The translations under genes were made by a program, and so were the position numbers. Under the pieces are notes generated by a model. The model was not told the DNA's origin. It ran no database searches and saw nothing but the letters and a program-made list of their open reading frames with translations. A stretch of 64,000 nt of DNA from assembly GCA_965212545.1 (NCBI GenBank), contig CBDBVB010000029.1:62001-126000 (forward strand), read 5' to 3'. Position 1 is the first letter of the stretch, and each line of letters opens with the position of its first letter. Positions 8,183-16,297 of the stretch are shown piece by piece. Source of the stretch: JABDIP01 sp965212545 (GTDB lineage: Bacteria; Pseudomonadota; Alphaproteobacteria; DSM-16000; Inquilinaceae).

Positions 8183-9522
8183 GAACGGCCGCCCTTGAGA
8201 CCGAGCCGGCGCGCCATGTCGGACTGGAAGCGGCCCTTCGGGTCGACCTCCGCCAAGACCGTACGGAACTCCTCCAAGCGTGGATACATGGCGACGAACC
8301 CATCCGACGACAACAACGCATCCTTGGCCAGATAGATCCGGCCGCCATAGTCGAGAGTAATGCGCTCCAATCGTTCCATGAGCGCTTCGGTACCGCTCCG
8401 CCGCGGGAAATCGAGCGCCAGGGTGTAGCCGCGCATGGGGAAGGACAGCAGCCCACGCCCCTCACCGCCCAGTGTCTTCAGCACCGCAAGGAAGGAGGCC
8501 GAACGGGCGGCGCTGATCTCCTCCAGCGCCCGCCGGATGCCGTCACCGCCAGCAGCGTCCGGAATGACGCATTGAAACTGATAGAAGCCGCGTTTGCCGT
8601 AAACACGGTTCCAGTCCTGCACCGCGTCCAGCGGATAGAAGAACTGCCCGGCCGGAAGTTGTCGGTCCCGCCCCTGCCGCGGCACGCGTCGGTAATAGCC
8701 GCTGTTGAAGGCGCCGACCATCAGTCCGTTGAGCACAATTCCGGGGAAATCCATCGGCACCCGGCGGGATTTCTCCTTCGGCTGGCCATCCGGGTCGGCA
8801 TCGGCGAAAGCCGCGGTCTCCAGTATGCCGCGCCCCAGCCGCTTGCCCCGGGCCAGGGCATCGATCCAACCGACCGAGAAGTCGGCGTCGCGCCGCGCCT
8901 CTTCGAAGGCGGCCAGGAATTCTTCCAGGCAGGCGATCCGGCGTTCCCGCACCGCAACGGTGCGTGACGGCACCCGCGTCATCCGGATGCACATGGACAC
9001 GATGACACCGGTCAGCCCCATGCCGCCGATCGTCGCCGCGAACAGCTCCGGCCGCTCATCCGGCGAGACCCGAACCGTCTCGCCATCCGCCATCAGCAGT
9101 TCGATCCATTGCACATGGTCGCCGAAACCGCCGACCCGGTCGTGGTTCTTGCCGTGAACATCGGTCGCCACGGCGCCGCCAAGGGTGGCGAAGGCAGTGC
9201 CGGGTGTAACCGGGACGCAAAATCCGCGCGGCAGGAACACCGCCATCAAATCGGCGAAGGTCACGCCGGCTTCGCAGACCAGGAGACCGCTCGCCTCGTC
9301 GAAGGACAGAAGGCGGGATAGCCTTTGCGTCAGGATCGCCCGGCCGTCCTGGTTGAGGGCCGCATCGCCGTAGCTGCGCCCACCGCCGTGGACGACAATG
9401 CTGGTCCCGTTGGTGTCAGCCAACAGCGAGCCCAGGTCGCGCGGCCGTTCCGGACGGCCGACCTCCATCGCGGCGTGCGCCGTGCGGCCCCAGCCGGTCA
9501 GGGTCAGCGGGTTCCACATCAT
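8179..9522 (-). CDS. FAD-dependent oxidase, DprE1-like (polyprenylphospho-ribofuranose 2-oxidase)
   Basis: 447 residues from the ATG at 9522, chosen because it overlaps the preceding stop as ATGA; the longer open frame to 9618 is inside the neighbour. The N-terminal FAD-binding loop is VHGGGRSYGD (about residues 44-53), and the C-terminal ALO-type domain ends with SDMARRLGL, as in DprE1. The lysine needed for catalysis in the mycobacterial enzyme (Lys418) is present as Lys400 in YLAKD. The residue matching mycobacterial Cys387, the covalent target of benzothiazinones, is Ala369 (GYTLALDFP); the spacing of 31 residues to the lysine is the same. The enzyme should oxidise the ribose C2 of a polyprenyl-phospho-ribose. 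Confidence 0.87.
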   Translation of the reverse strand: MMWNPLTLTGWGRTAHAAMEVGRPERPRDLGSLLADTNGTSIVVHGGGRSYGDAALNQDGRAILTQRLSRLLSFDEASGLLVCEAGVTFADLMAVFLPRGFCVPVTPGTAFATLGGAVATDVHGKNHDRVGGFGDHVQWIELLMADGETVRVSPDERPELFAATIGGMGLTGVIVSMCIRMTRVPSRTVAVRERRIACLEEFLAAFEEARRDADFSVGWIDALARGKRLGRGILETAAFADADPDGQPKEKSRRVPMDFPGIVLNGLMVGAFNSGYYRRVPRQGRDRQLPAGQFFYPLDAVQDWNRVYGKRGFYQFQCVIPDAAGGDGIRRALEEISAARSASFLAVLKTLGGEGRGLLSFPMRGYTLALDFPRRSGTEALMERLERITLDYGGRIYLAKDALLSSDGFVAMYPRLEEFRTVLAEVDPKGRFQSDMARRLGLKGGRS

Positions 9523-10514
9523 GCCGGTCGACCCGCTTGTTTCGCCGCCACCGCAGGACCGCGCGCAAGGCGCAAGGAGGCCGGCAGGGCGAGTGCACCC
9601 AACACGACCGCGAACCACAATGTGGCCGCGCGATTGACGGCAGTCGACGCAAGCGCGATGTCGGCCGGCACCTCGGCCAGGGTGAGCAGCGCGAACATGG
9701 TCGCTTCAGTGCTGCCCAGCCCACCCGGCAGCATCGAGACCGCCCCGACAAGAAGCGAGAAGGCGAACACGAAGACCGCGCCCTGCAGGCTGATCGGCGC
9801 CCCCAGGGCGTTGACCAGCCAATAGAGCCCATAGCACTCGGCCAGCCACCCGAAGATGCCGAGCGCCAGTGCCGCGACCACCAGAGATGGGCTGAACAGG
9901 CGCGCCGTCTGGCGCACCGAGTGGCGAGCCGCGGCGAACAGCCTCGGCCACCTGCCGATGGCGGCATAGGTCAGACCGATCACGCGCAGCAACGGCCCGG
10001 ACCGGGCCAACAGCACAGCGATTGCAAGCACCAGTGCGGCCACCAGTGCGGTCTCGTGCGCGTATCCCGCATAGGCGCCGACACCGAACAGGCAGAGCGC
10101 CAGGACCGCGGCGACGTCGCCGACCCGGTCGCCGATCATCACTGCCGCGCTGTGCGCATATCGAAAGCCGTGCGCCCGCTCCAGCAGCCAGAGCCGCAGT
10201 GCCTCGCCGAGCTTCCCGGGGGTCGGCGCCATGGCGAAGCCTGCGACATAGAACAGCACCGAGCGGCCGAACGGCACGATGATCCCAAGGCGCAACCCGA
10301 ACAGATGCCAACGCCAGGCCCTGAGCCCATAGTTTAGCAGCGACAGGGCCAGCAGCCCGGCAATCAGTGCGGGCGATAGCAGGCCCAGCCGGTCCATGAC
10401 GTCCCCCGACCCCACGGCGATACTGGACAGCGCCATGGCGGCGACGAACAGGACCGCGACACCGATTCCGTAGAATTCGGCACGACGCAGTTGGGACCTG
10501 CCGACCGTGCTCAT
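9519..10514 (-). CDS. Lysylphosphatidylglycerol synthase TM-region / UPF0104 family membrane protein
   Basis: 331 residues from the ATG at 10514, which overlaps the ubiA stop (ATGA). It is almost wholly hydrophobic with about eight membrane segments. The motifs APTPGKLGEALRLWLL and MLPGGLGSTEATMF are typical of the PF03706 family (flippase-like membrane domain also found in MprF). It lacks the soluble transferase domain of MprF. Placed between the prenyltransferase and the oxidase of a polyprenyl-phospho-sugar pathway, it could move the lipid-linked pentose across the inner membrane, a job given to a GtrA-like protein (Rv3789) in mycobacteria. That role is inferred only from position. Confidence 0.85.
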   Translation of the reverse strand: MSTVGRSQLRRAEFYGIGVAVLFVAAMALSSIAVGSGDVMDRLGLLSPALIAGLLALSLLNYGLRAWRWHLFGLRLGIIVPFGRSVLFYVAGFAMAPTPGKLGEALRLWLLERAHGFRYAHSAAVMIGDRVGDVAAVLALCLFGVGAYAGYAHETALVAALVLAIAVLLARSGPLLRVIGLTYAAIGRWPRLFAAARHSVRQTARLFSPSLVVAALALGIFGWLAECYGLYWLVNALGAPISLQGAVFVFAFSLLVGAVSMLPGGLGSTEATMFALLTLAEVPADIALASTAVNRAATLWFAVVLGALALPASLRLARGPAVAAKQAGRPA

Positions 10515-11434
10515 CCGTATATCAGCGCCGCAAAGACGGCGATCCAGCCAACGATCGTCACAATCATGAACCGGTCGGTCAGCACGATCGTGGTAGGCGA
10601 CCCGGAGCGTTCTTCGACCAGCGCGATTTGCAGATAGCGCAGAATGCCGGCCAGCACGAACGGTACCGTCAGGTAGAGCCGCTCGCTTCCCAGCCGGGCC
10701 ATGACCTCGTTGTCGGTGGTGTAGATCGCATAGGAGACGAGCAGGGCGCCAAGGACCATCGTCGCGGCCGTATCGAGGTACTGGGTCGTATACCCTCCGA
10801 GGCTCGGCCGGTGCCCGGTGCCGACATCCTTGACCAGATCGTCCCGCCGTTTGGCGATCGCAAGGAACAGGGCGAGGAACCCGGTGCAGATCATGATCCA
10901 CTCGCTGGGCTGGACATGGATCAGTCGGGCGCCGGCGTCGACCCGCAACACGAACCCGGCAGAGACGGCCAGCAGATCCACGATCGCCCGGTGCTTCAGA
11001 CCGAAGGAATAGGCCAGGTTGATCGAGAAATAGAGCGCCAGTACAAGCGTAAAGGCACCGGACAATGCATAGGCGCCGACGAAGCCGGCAGCCAACAGGG
11101 CCGATAGCAGGAGCAGCGCTTCCAACGTCGTCACCGTCCCTGCGACTAGCGGGCGCCGGCATTTTTCGGGATGGCGACGATCCGCCTCGCGGTCGCCGAG
11201 ATCATTGACGATGTAAACGGCGCTGGAAACGGCGCAAAAGCACAGCATTCCGAGCAATACGCTGGTGACCGTCGGCTGCGAAACCGCCTGTGGCGTAAAG
11301 AATAGCGGGGCCAGGACAAAGCCGTTCTTGACCCATTGGGGCAGCCGCAGCAGTGAGACGATCGCGCGCAATTTGGCGATCGGCCCATGTCCTGCATGGC
11401 CGCCGTCGGCCAAATTGTCGGATGGCACACTCAT
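10511..11434 (-). CDS. UbiA-family prenyltransferase, decaprenyl-phosphate phosphoribosyltransferase-like
   Basis: 307 residues with multiple membrane helices. The first Asp-rich motif is NDLGDREADRRHPEK (about residues 77-91), followed by RRPL; the NDxxDxxxDxxHPxKxxRP pattern marks the phosphoribosyltransferase branch (mycobacterial Rv3806c, Azorhizobium NoeC) rather than quinone-pathway UbiA. The second motif region reads YSFGLKHRAIVDLLAV. The reaction expected is transfer of 5-phosphoribose from PRPP to polyprenyl phosphate, the entry step to the arabinose donor. It is the first gene of the four-gene operon. A separate 5'-phosphatase, needed after this step, is not seen nearby. Confidence 0.88.
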   Translation of the reverse strand: MSVPSDNLADGGHAGHGPIAKLRAIVSLLRLPQWVKNGFVLAPLFFTPQAVSQPTVTSVLLGMLCFCAVSSAVYIVNDLGDREADRRHPEKCRRPLVAGTVTTLEALLLLSALLAAGFVGAYALSGAFTLVLALYFSINLAYSFGLKHRAIVDLLAVSAGFVLRVDAGARLIHVQPSEWIMICTGFLALFLAIAKRRDDLVKDVGTGHRPSLGGYTTQYLDTAATMVLGALLVSYAIYTTDNEVMARLGSERLYLTVPFVLAGILRYLQIALVEERSGSPTTIVLTDRFMIVTIVGWIAVFAALIYG

Positions 11435-11562
11435 CCACGCGGTCCCTGAAACAACGGCGCTCCGCCGGCCCGTCCAGTGACACGGAGTCTGTCACGCGAC
11501 GTGTAAATCTCGCCTTAACGATGATCAGGCAGGCGCAGTAGGGATCTTCGCCCAAGGAGCAG

Positions 11563-11582
11563 GCAGTCCCGGCCGGGACTGC
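11563..11582. repeat. Perfect 20-base palindrome
   Basis: GCAGTCCCGG followed directly by its reverse complement CCGGGACTGC. It lies upstream of ubiA and downstream of the binding-protein gene. It could be an operator for a dimeric regulator or part of a terminator; nothing further supports either. Confidence 0.5.
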
Positions 11583-11690
11583 GCCGGGTCAAGAGTGCAC
11601 ATTAGTGGAGGCACCGTCAGGTCGCGTGGATCGCCGTGGAAATCGAGGGCGGAAGGGCGTCCGGCCGCTAAGAAGGTGATAGAGCCGCAG

Positions 11691-11717
11691 GGGACGGCGG
11701 AGGTAACACCGCCGTCC
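11691..11717 (-). terminator. Hairpin downstream of the binding-protein gene
   Basis: A 10-base-pair perfect stem (GGGACGGCGG / CCGCCGTCCC) with a 7-base loop, about 20 bases after the stop of the solute-binding protein on the minus strand. There is no clear T-tract, so its strength as an intrinsic terminator is uncertain. Confidence 0.5.
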
Positions 11718-11736
11718 CATCGTCACCGGCAACACC

Positions 11737-13005
11737 TCAATTGGCGATCGACGATTTGATGGCGTCCACATCGTCGGTGGTCATCTCGCCGACCGTCACG
11801 ACCTCGCCATCCTGGATGCGCCACAGCCGGAATGGACCGGCGATATCGCCCAAGGAGTCGAACCCGACCGGGCCGATCACGCCGACATAGCGGATCGGTG
11901 CGCCGCGGCCGAGCAGTTCGAAGGCCTTCATGAACTCGTCCGCCCCGGCATAGATCGGCACACCATTGGGATCAAGGACCGCACGGATGCTGTCGCGAAT
12001 CGCCGCTGGCTCGGCGCTGCCGGCCTGAGCGATTGCGAGCGCTACAATCGCGGCCGCATCGTAGGCGCGGTCGGCCGCGGGCGACCGCCAGTCGAAATCT
12101 GAGAATTTGTTGTATTCGGCCGCGAAATACTCGGTCGACGGAGTCTGCACCGTTCCGGAGGAGGTGCCGAAGGCGTTGTTCAGGTAAGACGGCCCGACAT
12201 CGGCAATGAAATCGGCGCTGTTCATGCCGTCATTGAGCAGGAAGGTCTGCGGCCCGCCCTGTGAGATCCAGGTCCGCGCAACCGTCGTTCCGTCGCTTGG
12301 ATAGGCGACGAGATACAATGCCTGCGGGTTGCCGGACAGCGCCTCGGTGACCTCGGAGGCATAGGACGCCTGGTTCTGATTGTAAGGCGTCGCCGAGGTG
12401 ATGGTGCCGCCGAGCGACTCGTACGCCCGAGTGAACTCGCGCACCATGTCGACGCCGAAATCGTTGTTCACGTGGATTATGGCGAGATTTTCCAGACCGC
12501 TATCCATGGCGTATTTCGCCGCTGCGACGCCTTGCAGCGCGTCCGAAGCGATGGTGCGAAACCAGAACCCGCCGGTCTTGCCGTCCTCGGCAAGCGCCGT
12601 GAAGCTCGGCGACGACGACGCCGGCGAGACCTGTACCACGCCGGCCGGAGCCGTGACGGAGGTCAGAATCGGCATCGACACCGACGAGATGATGCCGCCG
12701 ATGATGACCGGTACGCCGTTGATATCGACCAATTGCCGGGCCGCGTCGGCGGCGACCGAACCCTGGGTCTGGGCGTCGCGGAATTCCGCCCGGATGGTGC
12801 AGCCCATGATACCGCCCGCCTTGTTGACGTCCCGGAACGCCAGTTCGATCGATTTGGAGGCTGCTTGGCCAAACTGGCCGGCCGCCCCGGTCAGAGACAT
12901 CACGGAACCGATTGTGACCTTGCAGTCCAGCGCCTCGGCGACGCCCGATCCCAGGCACAGCGCGACGGCAAGGGCCGATGCGGCTCCGACAGGTCCATGT
13001 TGCAT
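11737..13005 (-). CDS. ABC transporter substrate-binding protein, branched-chain amino acid type
   Basis: 422 residues from the ATG at 13005, preceded by GAGGGAACCATCAGC as ribosome site; the frame is open further upstream but the protein from 13005 begins with a clear signal peptide (about 26 residues, GSGVAEA before LDC). The mature part is a periplasmic binding fold of the LivJ type: TIGSVMSLTGAAGQFGQ at the start, GGIISSVSMPI and VVQVSPASSSP in the hinge region. It would bind a small amino acid or related ligand and deliver it to a LivHMGF transporter. No transporter genes are intact in the window; livH-like 3' fragments lie at 15216 and 16711. Confidence 0.88.
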   Translation of the reverse strand: MQHGPVGAASALAVALCLGSGVAEALDCKVTIGSVMSLTGAAGQFGQAASKSIELAFRDVNKAGGIMGCTIRAEFRDAQTQGSVAADAARQLVDINGVPVIIGGIISSVSMPILTSVTAPAGVVQVSPASSSPSFTALAEDGKTGGFWFRTIASDALQGVAAAKYAMDSGLENLAIIHVNNDFGVDMVREFTRAYESLGGTITSATPYNQNQASYASEVTEALSGNPQALYLVAYPSDGTTVARTWISQGGPQTFLLNDGMNSADFIADVGPSYLNNAFGTSSGTVQTPSTEYFAAEYNKFSDFDWRSPAADRAYDAAAIVALAIAQAGSAEPAAIRDSIRAVLDPNGVPIYAGADEFMKAFELLGRGAPIRYVGVIGPVGFDSLGDIAGPFRLWRIQDGEVVTVGEMTTDDVDAIKSSIAN

Positions 13006-13136
13006 GCTGATGGTTCCCTCTTCCTTGGTATGCGCCGCCCTGGCGGATTGGCCGCCGGCCGGCTGTTCTTGTTCTCCCGTGGCAACGTTACCGACCTTCA
13101 GGTGGCTTCGCCATCCGTCGCGTTCCGTGGAACGGA

Positions 13137-13574
13137 TCAGGGGTCGATCCAGGTCTCGTGCACATGCAGCCATTCGACGCCGTTGGGGCTGTCAGGGCGG
13201 TCGCGGAACAGGACGCTGGACCGCCGGGCGGTGCGTTTTCCGAGCCCTTGCTGGCGTTCGACATAGGTTACGAGGCACAGCGGAGCCTCGACCATCCGGA
13301 CCGTCGCTTCGTCGATCCCGATCCGAAAGGGATCGCCATCGTCGGCCCGCGCGCCCCGAGCGGCCAGCAACCCGGCGAGCAGCGGTTCGCGATTCCGAAC
13401 CGAGCCGTCGGGTTCGACAATATGAAATCCTTCGCCCAGCGCCCTCTCGCAGCGTGCAAAATCCAGCGGCGGCTGGGCGCTGCCCATCCAGGCTTCGAAG
13501 AAGCGGTGCAGGTCGACAACCTCTGTAACGCAGCGTGTGGCGAGGTCGGGGGCGTCATCGGCATTTCGGGTCAT
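13137..13574 (-). CDS. SnoaL-like / DUF4440-type protein of unknown function
   Basis: 145 residues from the ATG at 13574, which overlaps the aldo/keto reductase stop (ATGA). The sequence has the look of the NTF2-like fold: an N-terminal helix pair (VVDLHRFFEAWM), GEGFHIVEPDGSV in the first strands, and a C-terminal RRSSVLFRDR ... VEWLHVHETWID pair of strands. Such domains act as small enzymes or ligand-binding modules. Being the last gene of a tight operon with an aldo/keto reductase suggests a metabolic role, but no substrate can be named. Confidence 0.72.
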   Translation of the reverse strand: MTRNADDAPDLATRCVTEVVDLHRFFEAWMGSAQPPLDFARCERALGEGFHIVEPDGSVRNREPLLAGLLAARGARADDGDPFRIGIDEATVRMVEAPLCLVTYVERQQGLGKRTARRSSVLFRDRPDSPNGVEWLHVHETWIDP

Positions 13575-14641
13575 GGCGTTGCCGGGTCGTTGAGATTGTA
13601 TTTCATGATCGCACCGTGCCGGCCGGCCCGGTCGCGTTCCAAAGCGTAGACCGAGCCACTCGGCCCAGTGCTTTGTTGCAGAACCGCGTCGATCGCGGCG
13701 CGATCCGTATCGTCGATCGCAAGGTCGAAGACGGCCAGGGTCTCCGGCAGCCGGTCGGCATATCGGGCGCCGACGATTGCACCGGCGACATGGGGCCGAT
13801 CGAGCACAAAGCGGGTCGCGACCGCGGCAATGCTGGCACCGTGCCGAACGGCGATCCGCTTCAATGCCCGTAAGAACTCCTGATACAAGTCCCAACCGCC
13901 GAATTCGTCGATGATCAGCCGGTACTTGACGTGTGAGCGATTCTCCAGCGGCTCCGCCGGCTCCGGAACGCCCAGCCAGCGCTCGCTCAGCAGTCCGCCG
14001 GCAAGGGTGCCGTAACACAGCAGTGACATGCCAGAACGGGCGCACAGCGCCGCAAGCCCGCCCTCCGGGCGACGGTCGAGCAGCGAATACTGCACCTGCA
14101 TCGAAACCAGATCGACACCAGCATCGATGATCTCCTCGGCATGGGCCGCGTCAAAATTGGTGCCGCCCAGACGGTCGATCTTACCGGCCTGTTGCAGGTC
14201 CTTGAGAAAACCTGCGACCTCCACGTAGCGCCGTACGTCGTAGTCCCACCAATGGAACTGCACCAGATCCAGCCGCTCGACGCCAAGTCGTATCAGCGAG
14301 CGGTCGACGATGCGCGCCACATAGGCGCGGTCCAGCGTCCCCAGGGCGTCCAGATCCGGAACGAATTTGGTATGTACCTTGATCTTCGAGCACATCTCGA
14401 CGCCATGGCTTCGTCGATATAGGCCAAGAAATTCGCCGATCATCTCTTCGGCGCCCGTATAGATGTCGGCGCAATCGAAGGCGGTGATCCCGGAATCGAC
14501 GAAGGCACCCATATCGGCGACCGCGCGCTCCCGATCGACCGCACCGTGACCGCCGGCAAGCTGCCAGCCGCCCTTCAGGATTCGCGAAATACGGTAGCCC
14601 GGTGCCAGTTCCGCAGTCTCGACGGACAAGGCGGATGTCAT
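13571..14641 (-). CDS. Aldo/keto reductase
   Basis: 356 residues from the ATG at 14641, which overlaps the upstream stop (ATGA). The NADPH-dependent TIM-barrel family is recognised from AFDCADIYTGAEEMIGEF (catalytic Asp and Tyr), VHTKF (catalytic Lys) and LVQFHWWDY (catalytic His). The opening RISRILKGGWQLAGGHG fits the branch that includes L-fucose/D-threo-aldose and pyridoxal dehydrogenases. The substrate is unknown. It is the third gene of a four-gene unit in which every junction overlaps. Confidence 0.88.
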   Translation of the reverse strand: MTSALSVETAELAPGYRISRILKGGWQLAGGHGAVDRERAVADMGAFVDSGITAFDCADIYTGAEEMIGEFLGLYRRSHGVEMCSKIKVHTKFVPDLDALGTLDRAYVARIVDRSLIRLGVERLDLVQFHWWDYDVRRYVEVAGFLKDLQQAGKIDRLGGTNFDAAHAEEIIDAGVDLVSMQVQYSLLDRRPEGGLAALCARSGMSLLCYGTLAGGLLSERWLGVPEPAEPLENRSHVKYRLIIDEFGGWDLYQEFLRALKRIAVRHGASIAAVATRFVLDRPHVAGAIVGARYADRLPETLAVFDLAIDDTDRAAIDAVLQQSTGPSGSVYALERDRAGRHGAIMKYNLNDPATP

Positions 14642-14988
14642 GCGCCGTCGGCCGGCTTGCCGAGCGGAACCAGCGTGGATTCCGAATGCCGGAAGACCCG
14701 GGTTCCAGTACGGGTAATCCGAAACAGCGCGCCGCAATGCGGGTCCGGACACGCGATATCGGTATCGGTGGTCATCCAGTCATTGGCGTCAGTCATCCGC
14801 TGCTTCGCCGGCAACAGCGGCAGCAGCGCCGCCAGCGGATAGATCGGAAAGGTCTGGTCCGGCGGAAACCAGAGGTTCTCTCCGGACAGTAGGAAATAGT
14901 CGCCTTCCTGGTGATCGCAGACCATCGGCCGTTCGGTGGCGATGACCTCGACCTTCAGGTCATAAAGGGTGAATTCGTCCTCTGCCAT
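14638..14988 (-). CDS. TIGR04076-like conserved protein
   Basis: 116 residues from the ATG at 14988, which has a strong site (CGGAGG, 4 bases before). The sequence starts YDLKVEVIATERPMVCDHQEGDYF and contains IYPLAALLPLLPAKQR and CPDPHCGALFRI, a pattern of small proteins often found beside aldo/keto reductases and named TIGR04076. The assignment to that family is from memory of its pattern, not a search. The cysteines (one near the N-terminus, CPDPHC later) could bind a metal. It overlaps the genes on both sides. Confidence 0.65.
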   Translation of the reverse strand: MAEDEFTLYDLKVEVIATERPMVCDHQEGDYFLLSGENLWFPPDQTFPIYPLAALLPLLPAKQRMTDANDWMTTDTDIACPDPHCGALFRITRTGTRVFRHSESTLVPLGKPADGA

Positions 14989-15101
14989 CACGCCTCCGAC
15001 CGCTCCGGTGTGATCACGCAAGCGCCGTTACGGCGGATCGCCGAGCAGGCGTGCGCCGACAGGCCGGGGGGCGCTTCGCCGAAGCGGATGATTCTGGGCA
15101 T
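14988..15101 (-). CDS. Possible 37-residue peptide, first gene of the aldo/keto reductase operon
   Basis: A short frame that starts MPRIIRFGEAPPGLS and holds two cysteines (HACSAIRRNGACVIT). It has a plausible ribosome site (AGGAACGACC before ATG). Its stop overlaps the start of the next gene as TGATG, the same tight coupling as in the rest of the operon, and the ribosome site of the next gene lies inside it. It may be a real small protein or a leader peptide that couples translation. Confidence 0.42.
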   Translation of the reverse strand: MPRIIRFGEAPPGLSAHACSAIRRNGACVITPERSEA

Positions 15102-15215
15102 GGTCGTTCCTGCATCTCGGTTATCTGGTCTAGGGTAGGCGATCTTGGCCGAGCGGAGGCGGTCGGGCAACGCCTGGAAGCGTCGCCGCGGGCCATCTGG
15201 AGCGCCAGCGGCGCG

Positions 15216-15368
15216 CTGATGACCGCCACCTTGCCGCCGGAATACCAAGCCTGCGGCGCTGCGCTTCAAATCGTGGCAATCAGCGTCGCGCATATCGCGG
15301 TGCTGCTGCTCAGGCCGCACGGATTGCTGGGTGAGGAAGCGGTGGTATCGCGGCCCGTAAAGGACTGA
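15216..15368 (+). pseudogene. Remnant of a livH-like permease 3' end (copy 1)
   Basis: The plus strand encodes TLPPEYQACGAALQIVAIS followed by AVLLLRPHGLLGEE and a stop at 15368. The LLxRPxGLxGxE ending is characteristic of LivH, the branched-chain amino acid ABC permease. The rest of the permease is missing. Positions 15263-15368 repeat at 16711-16816 (about 92 percent by eye count). Confidence 0.55.
15263..15368 (+). repeat. Direct repeat of a livH-like 3' end, copy 1
   Basis: 106 bases matching 16711-16816 without gaps and in the same orientation, with nine mismatches by eye. Both copies end at the same stop codon (AAGGACTGA). The two copies bound about 1.34 kb with two small membrane-protein genes. 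Confidence 0.85.
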
Positions 15369-15438
15369 TATTTAACGGTCTGGACACGGCGCCTCGCGGG
15401 AATTCCGATAACTCTCAGGCTATCGCCGAGCCGCATGC

Positions 15439-16059
15439 TTAAGAGTTGTCAGTGGCGGCGTGGCTCTTACGCAGCCCACGCGTGTTGAGCAACCACAGCA
15501 CGACAAGAGAGGCCACCGTAATTGCTGACAGCAGCAGCTTGATGTCGAGTAGGGCTTCGAACTCAGCGCCGGTGTAGCGCCTATGGAGAAACGGACTGGT
15601 CCAGAAGATCATCTCTGCGTAGCCGACCAGAATGCCGGAGACCCCAAGCCATCCGTTAATCCTGCGCATCACGACGCCGCCGACGGCAACACTGACAACG
15701 CCCGCAGCCCAGAAGAACCAAAGTTCGACCACCTGGCGCCGCCAGTTTTCGCGCCGTTCGATTTCCTTTCGCAGTTCGTACTCGGATCTGTACGGTTCCG
15801 TCGTCTGCCGCTCATACCCATTGATCGCCGGATTGCTTCGATCCGCCTCATACGCTTCGACCCGTGCCTTGGCGGCGGCATATGGCGGGACCAGATCTTC
15901 GACGTTTTCGGCGGCGGCAATGTCCGACTCGGTCTCAGTTAGGAACTGGTCCATGACCGACCCGTCGGAAATGACCCATTTCACATAGACATGACGCATA
16001 GTCTGCGTCGTCGCCAAGACCATGGCGATGACGAACATGACTATCTGGAAGGCTTTCAT
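15439..16059 (-). CDS. Membrane protein of unknown function (four predicted helices)
   Basis: 206 residues, not recognised. One helix at the N-terminus (FQIVMFVIAMVLATT), then a soluble part of about 90 residues rich in charged residues (AKARVEAYEADRSN, ELRKEIERRENWRR) that is probably periplasmic and helical, then three C-terminal helices (WFFWAAGVVSVAVGGVV, GILVGYAEMIFW, LLLSAITVASLVVLWLL). The upstream region 16060-16240 is AT-rich and should contain its promoter. It lies between two copies of a livH-like 3' end, so it may be part of an inserted segment. Confidence 0.75.
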   Translation of the reverse strand: MKAFQIVMFVIAMVLATTQTMRHVYVKWVISDGSVMDQFLTETESDIAAAENVEDLVPPYAAAKARVEAYEADRSNPAINGYERQTTEPYRSEYELRKEIERRENWRRQVVELWFFWAAGVVSVAVGGVVMRRINGWLGVSGILVGYAEMIFWTSPFLHRRYTGAEFEALLDIKLLLSAITVASLVVLWLLNTRGLRKSHAATDNS

Positions 16060-16297
16060 CTCTAAGATATCTCGCTGCTTTTGTTAATAAACTTCAATTA
16101 GCTTGCAATTTCTCTACATAATTTCAACCTGATTTACACGACTGGCCGGCCTGCAGGCCAGCGACCGGCAAGCCTAACTGAAATCCGGTATTGGCACTGA
16201 GATGTCGCCAATTTCCCAAGCGGCATGTTCGTGAGAATTTCAAGTGGGGTCGAGCGAGGGCGGGCTTGACGAGGGCAGTGAGGGAGACGTTCACAAG

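Larger units (their letters stand above)
11435..11736. other. Intergenic region upstream of the ubiA operon
   Basis: No gene recognised. It should hold the promoter of the ubiA operon at its left end. It also contains a perfect 20-base palindrome and a terminator-like hairpin, listed separately. Confidence 0.5.

Noticed and set aside
10515..11162. N-terminal extension of the PF03706 membrane protein
   Set aside because: It lies inside ubiA in another frame; the ATG at 10514 overlapping the ubiA stop is the natural start.
12398..13528. 376-codon plus-strand frame
   Set aside because: Antisense to the binding-protein gene with a Ser/Arg/Ala-rich, featureless sequence.
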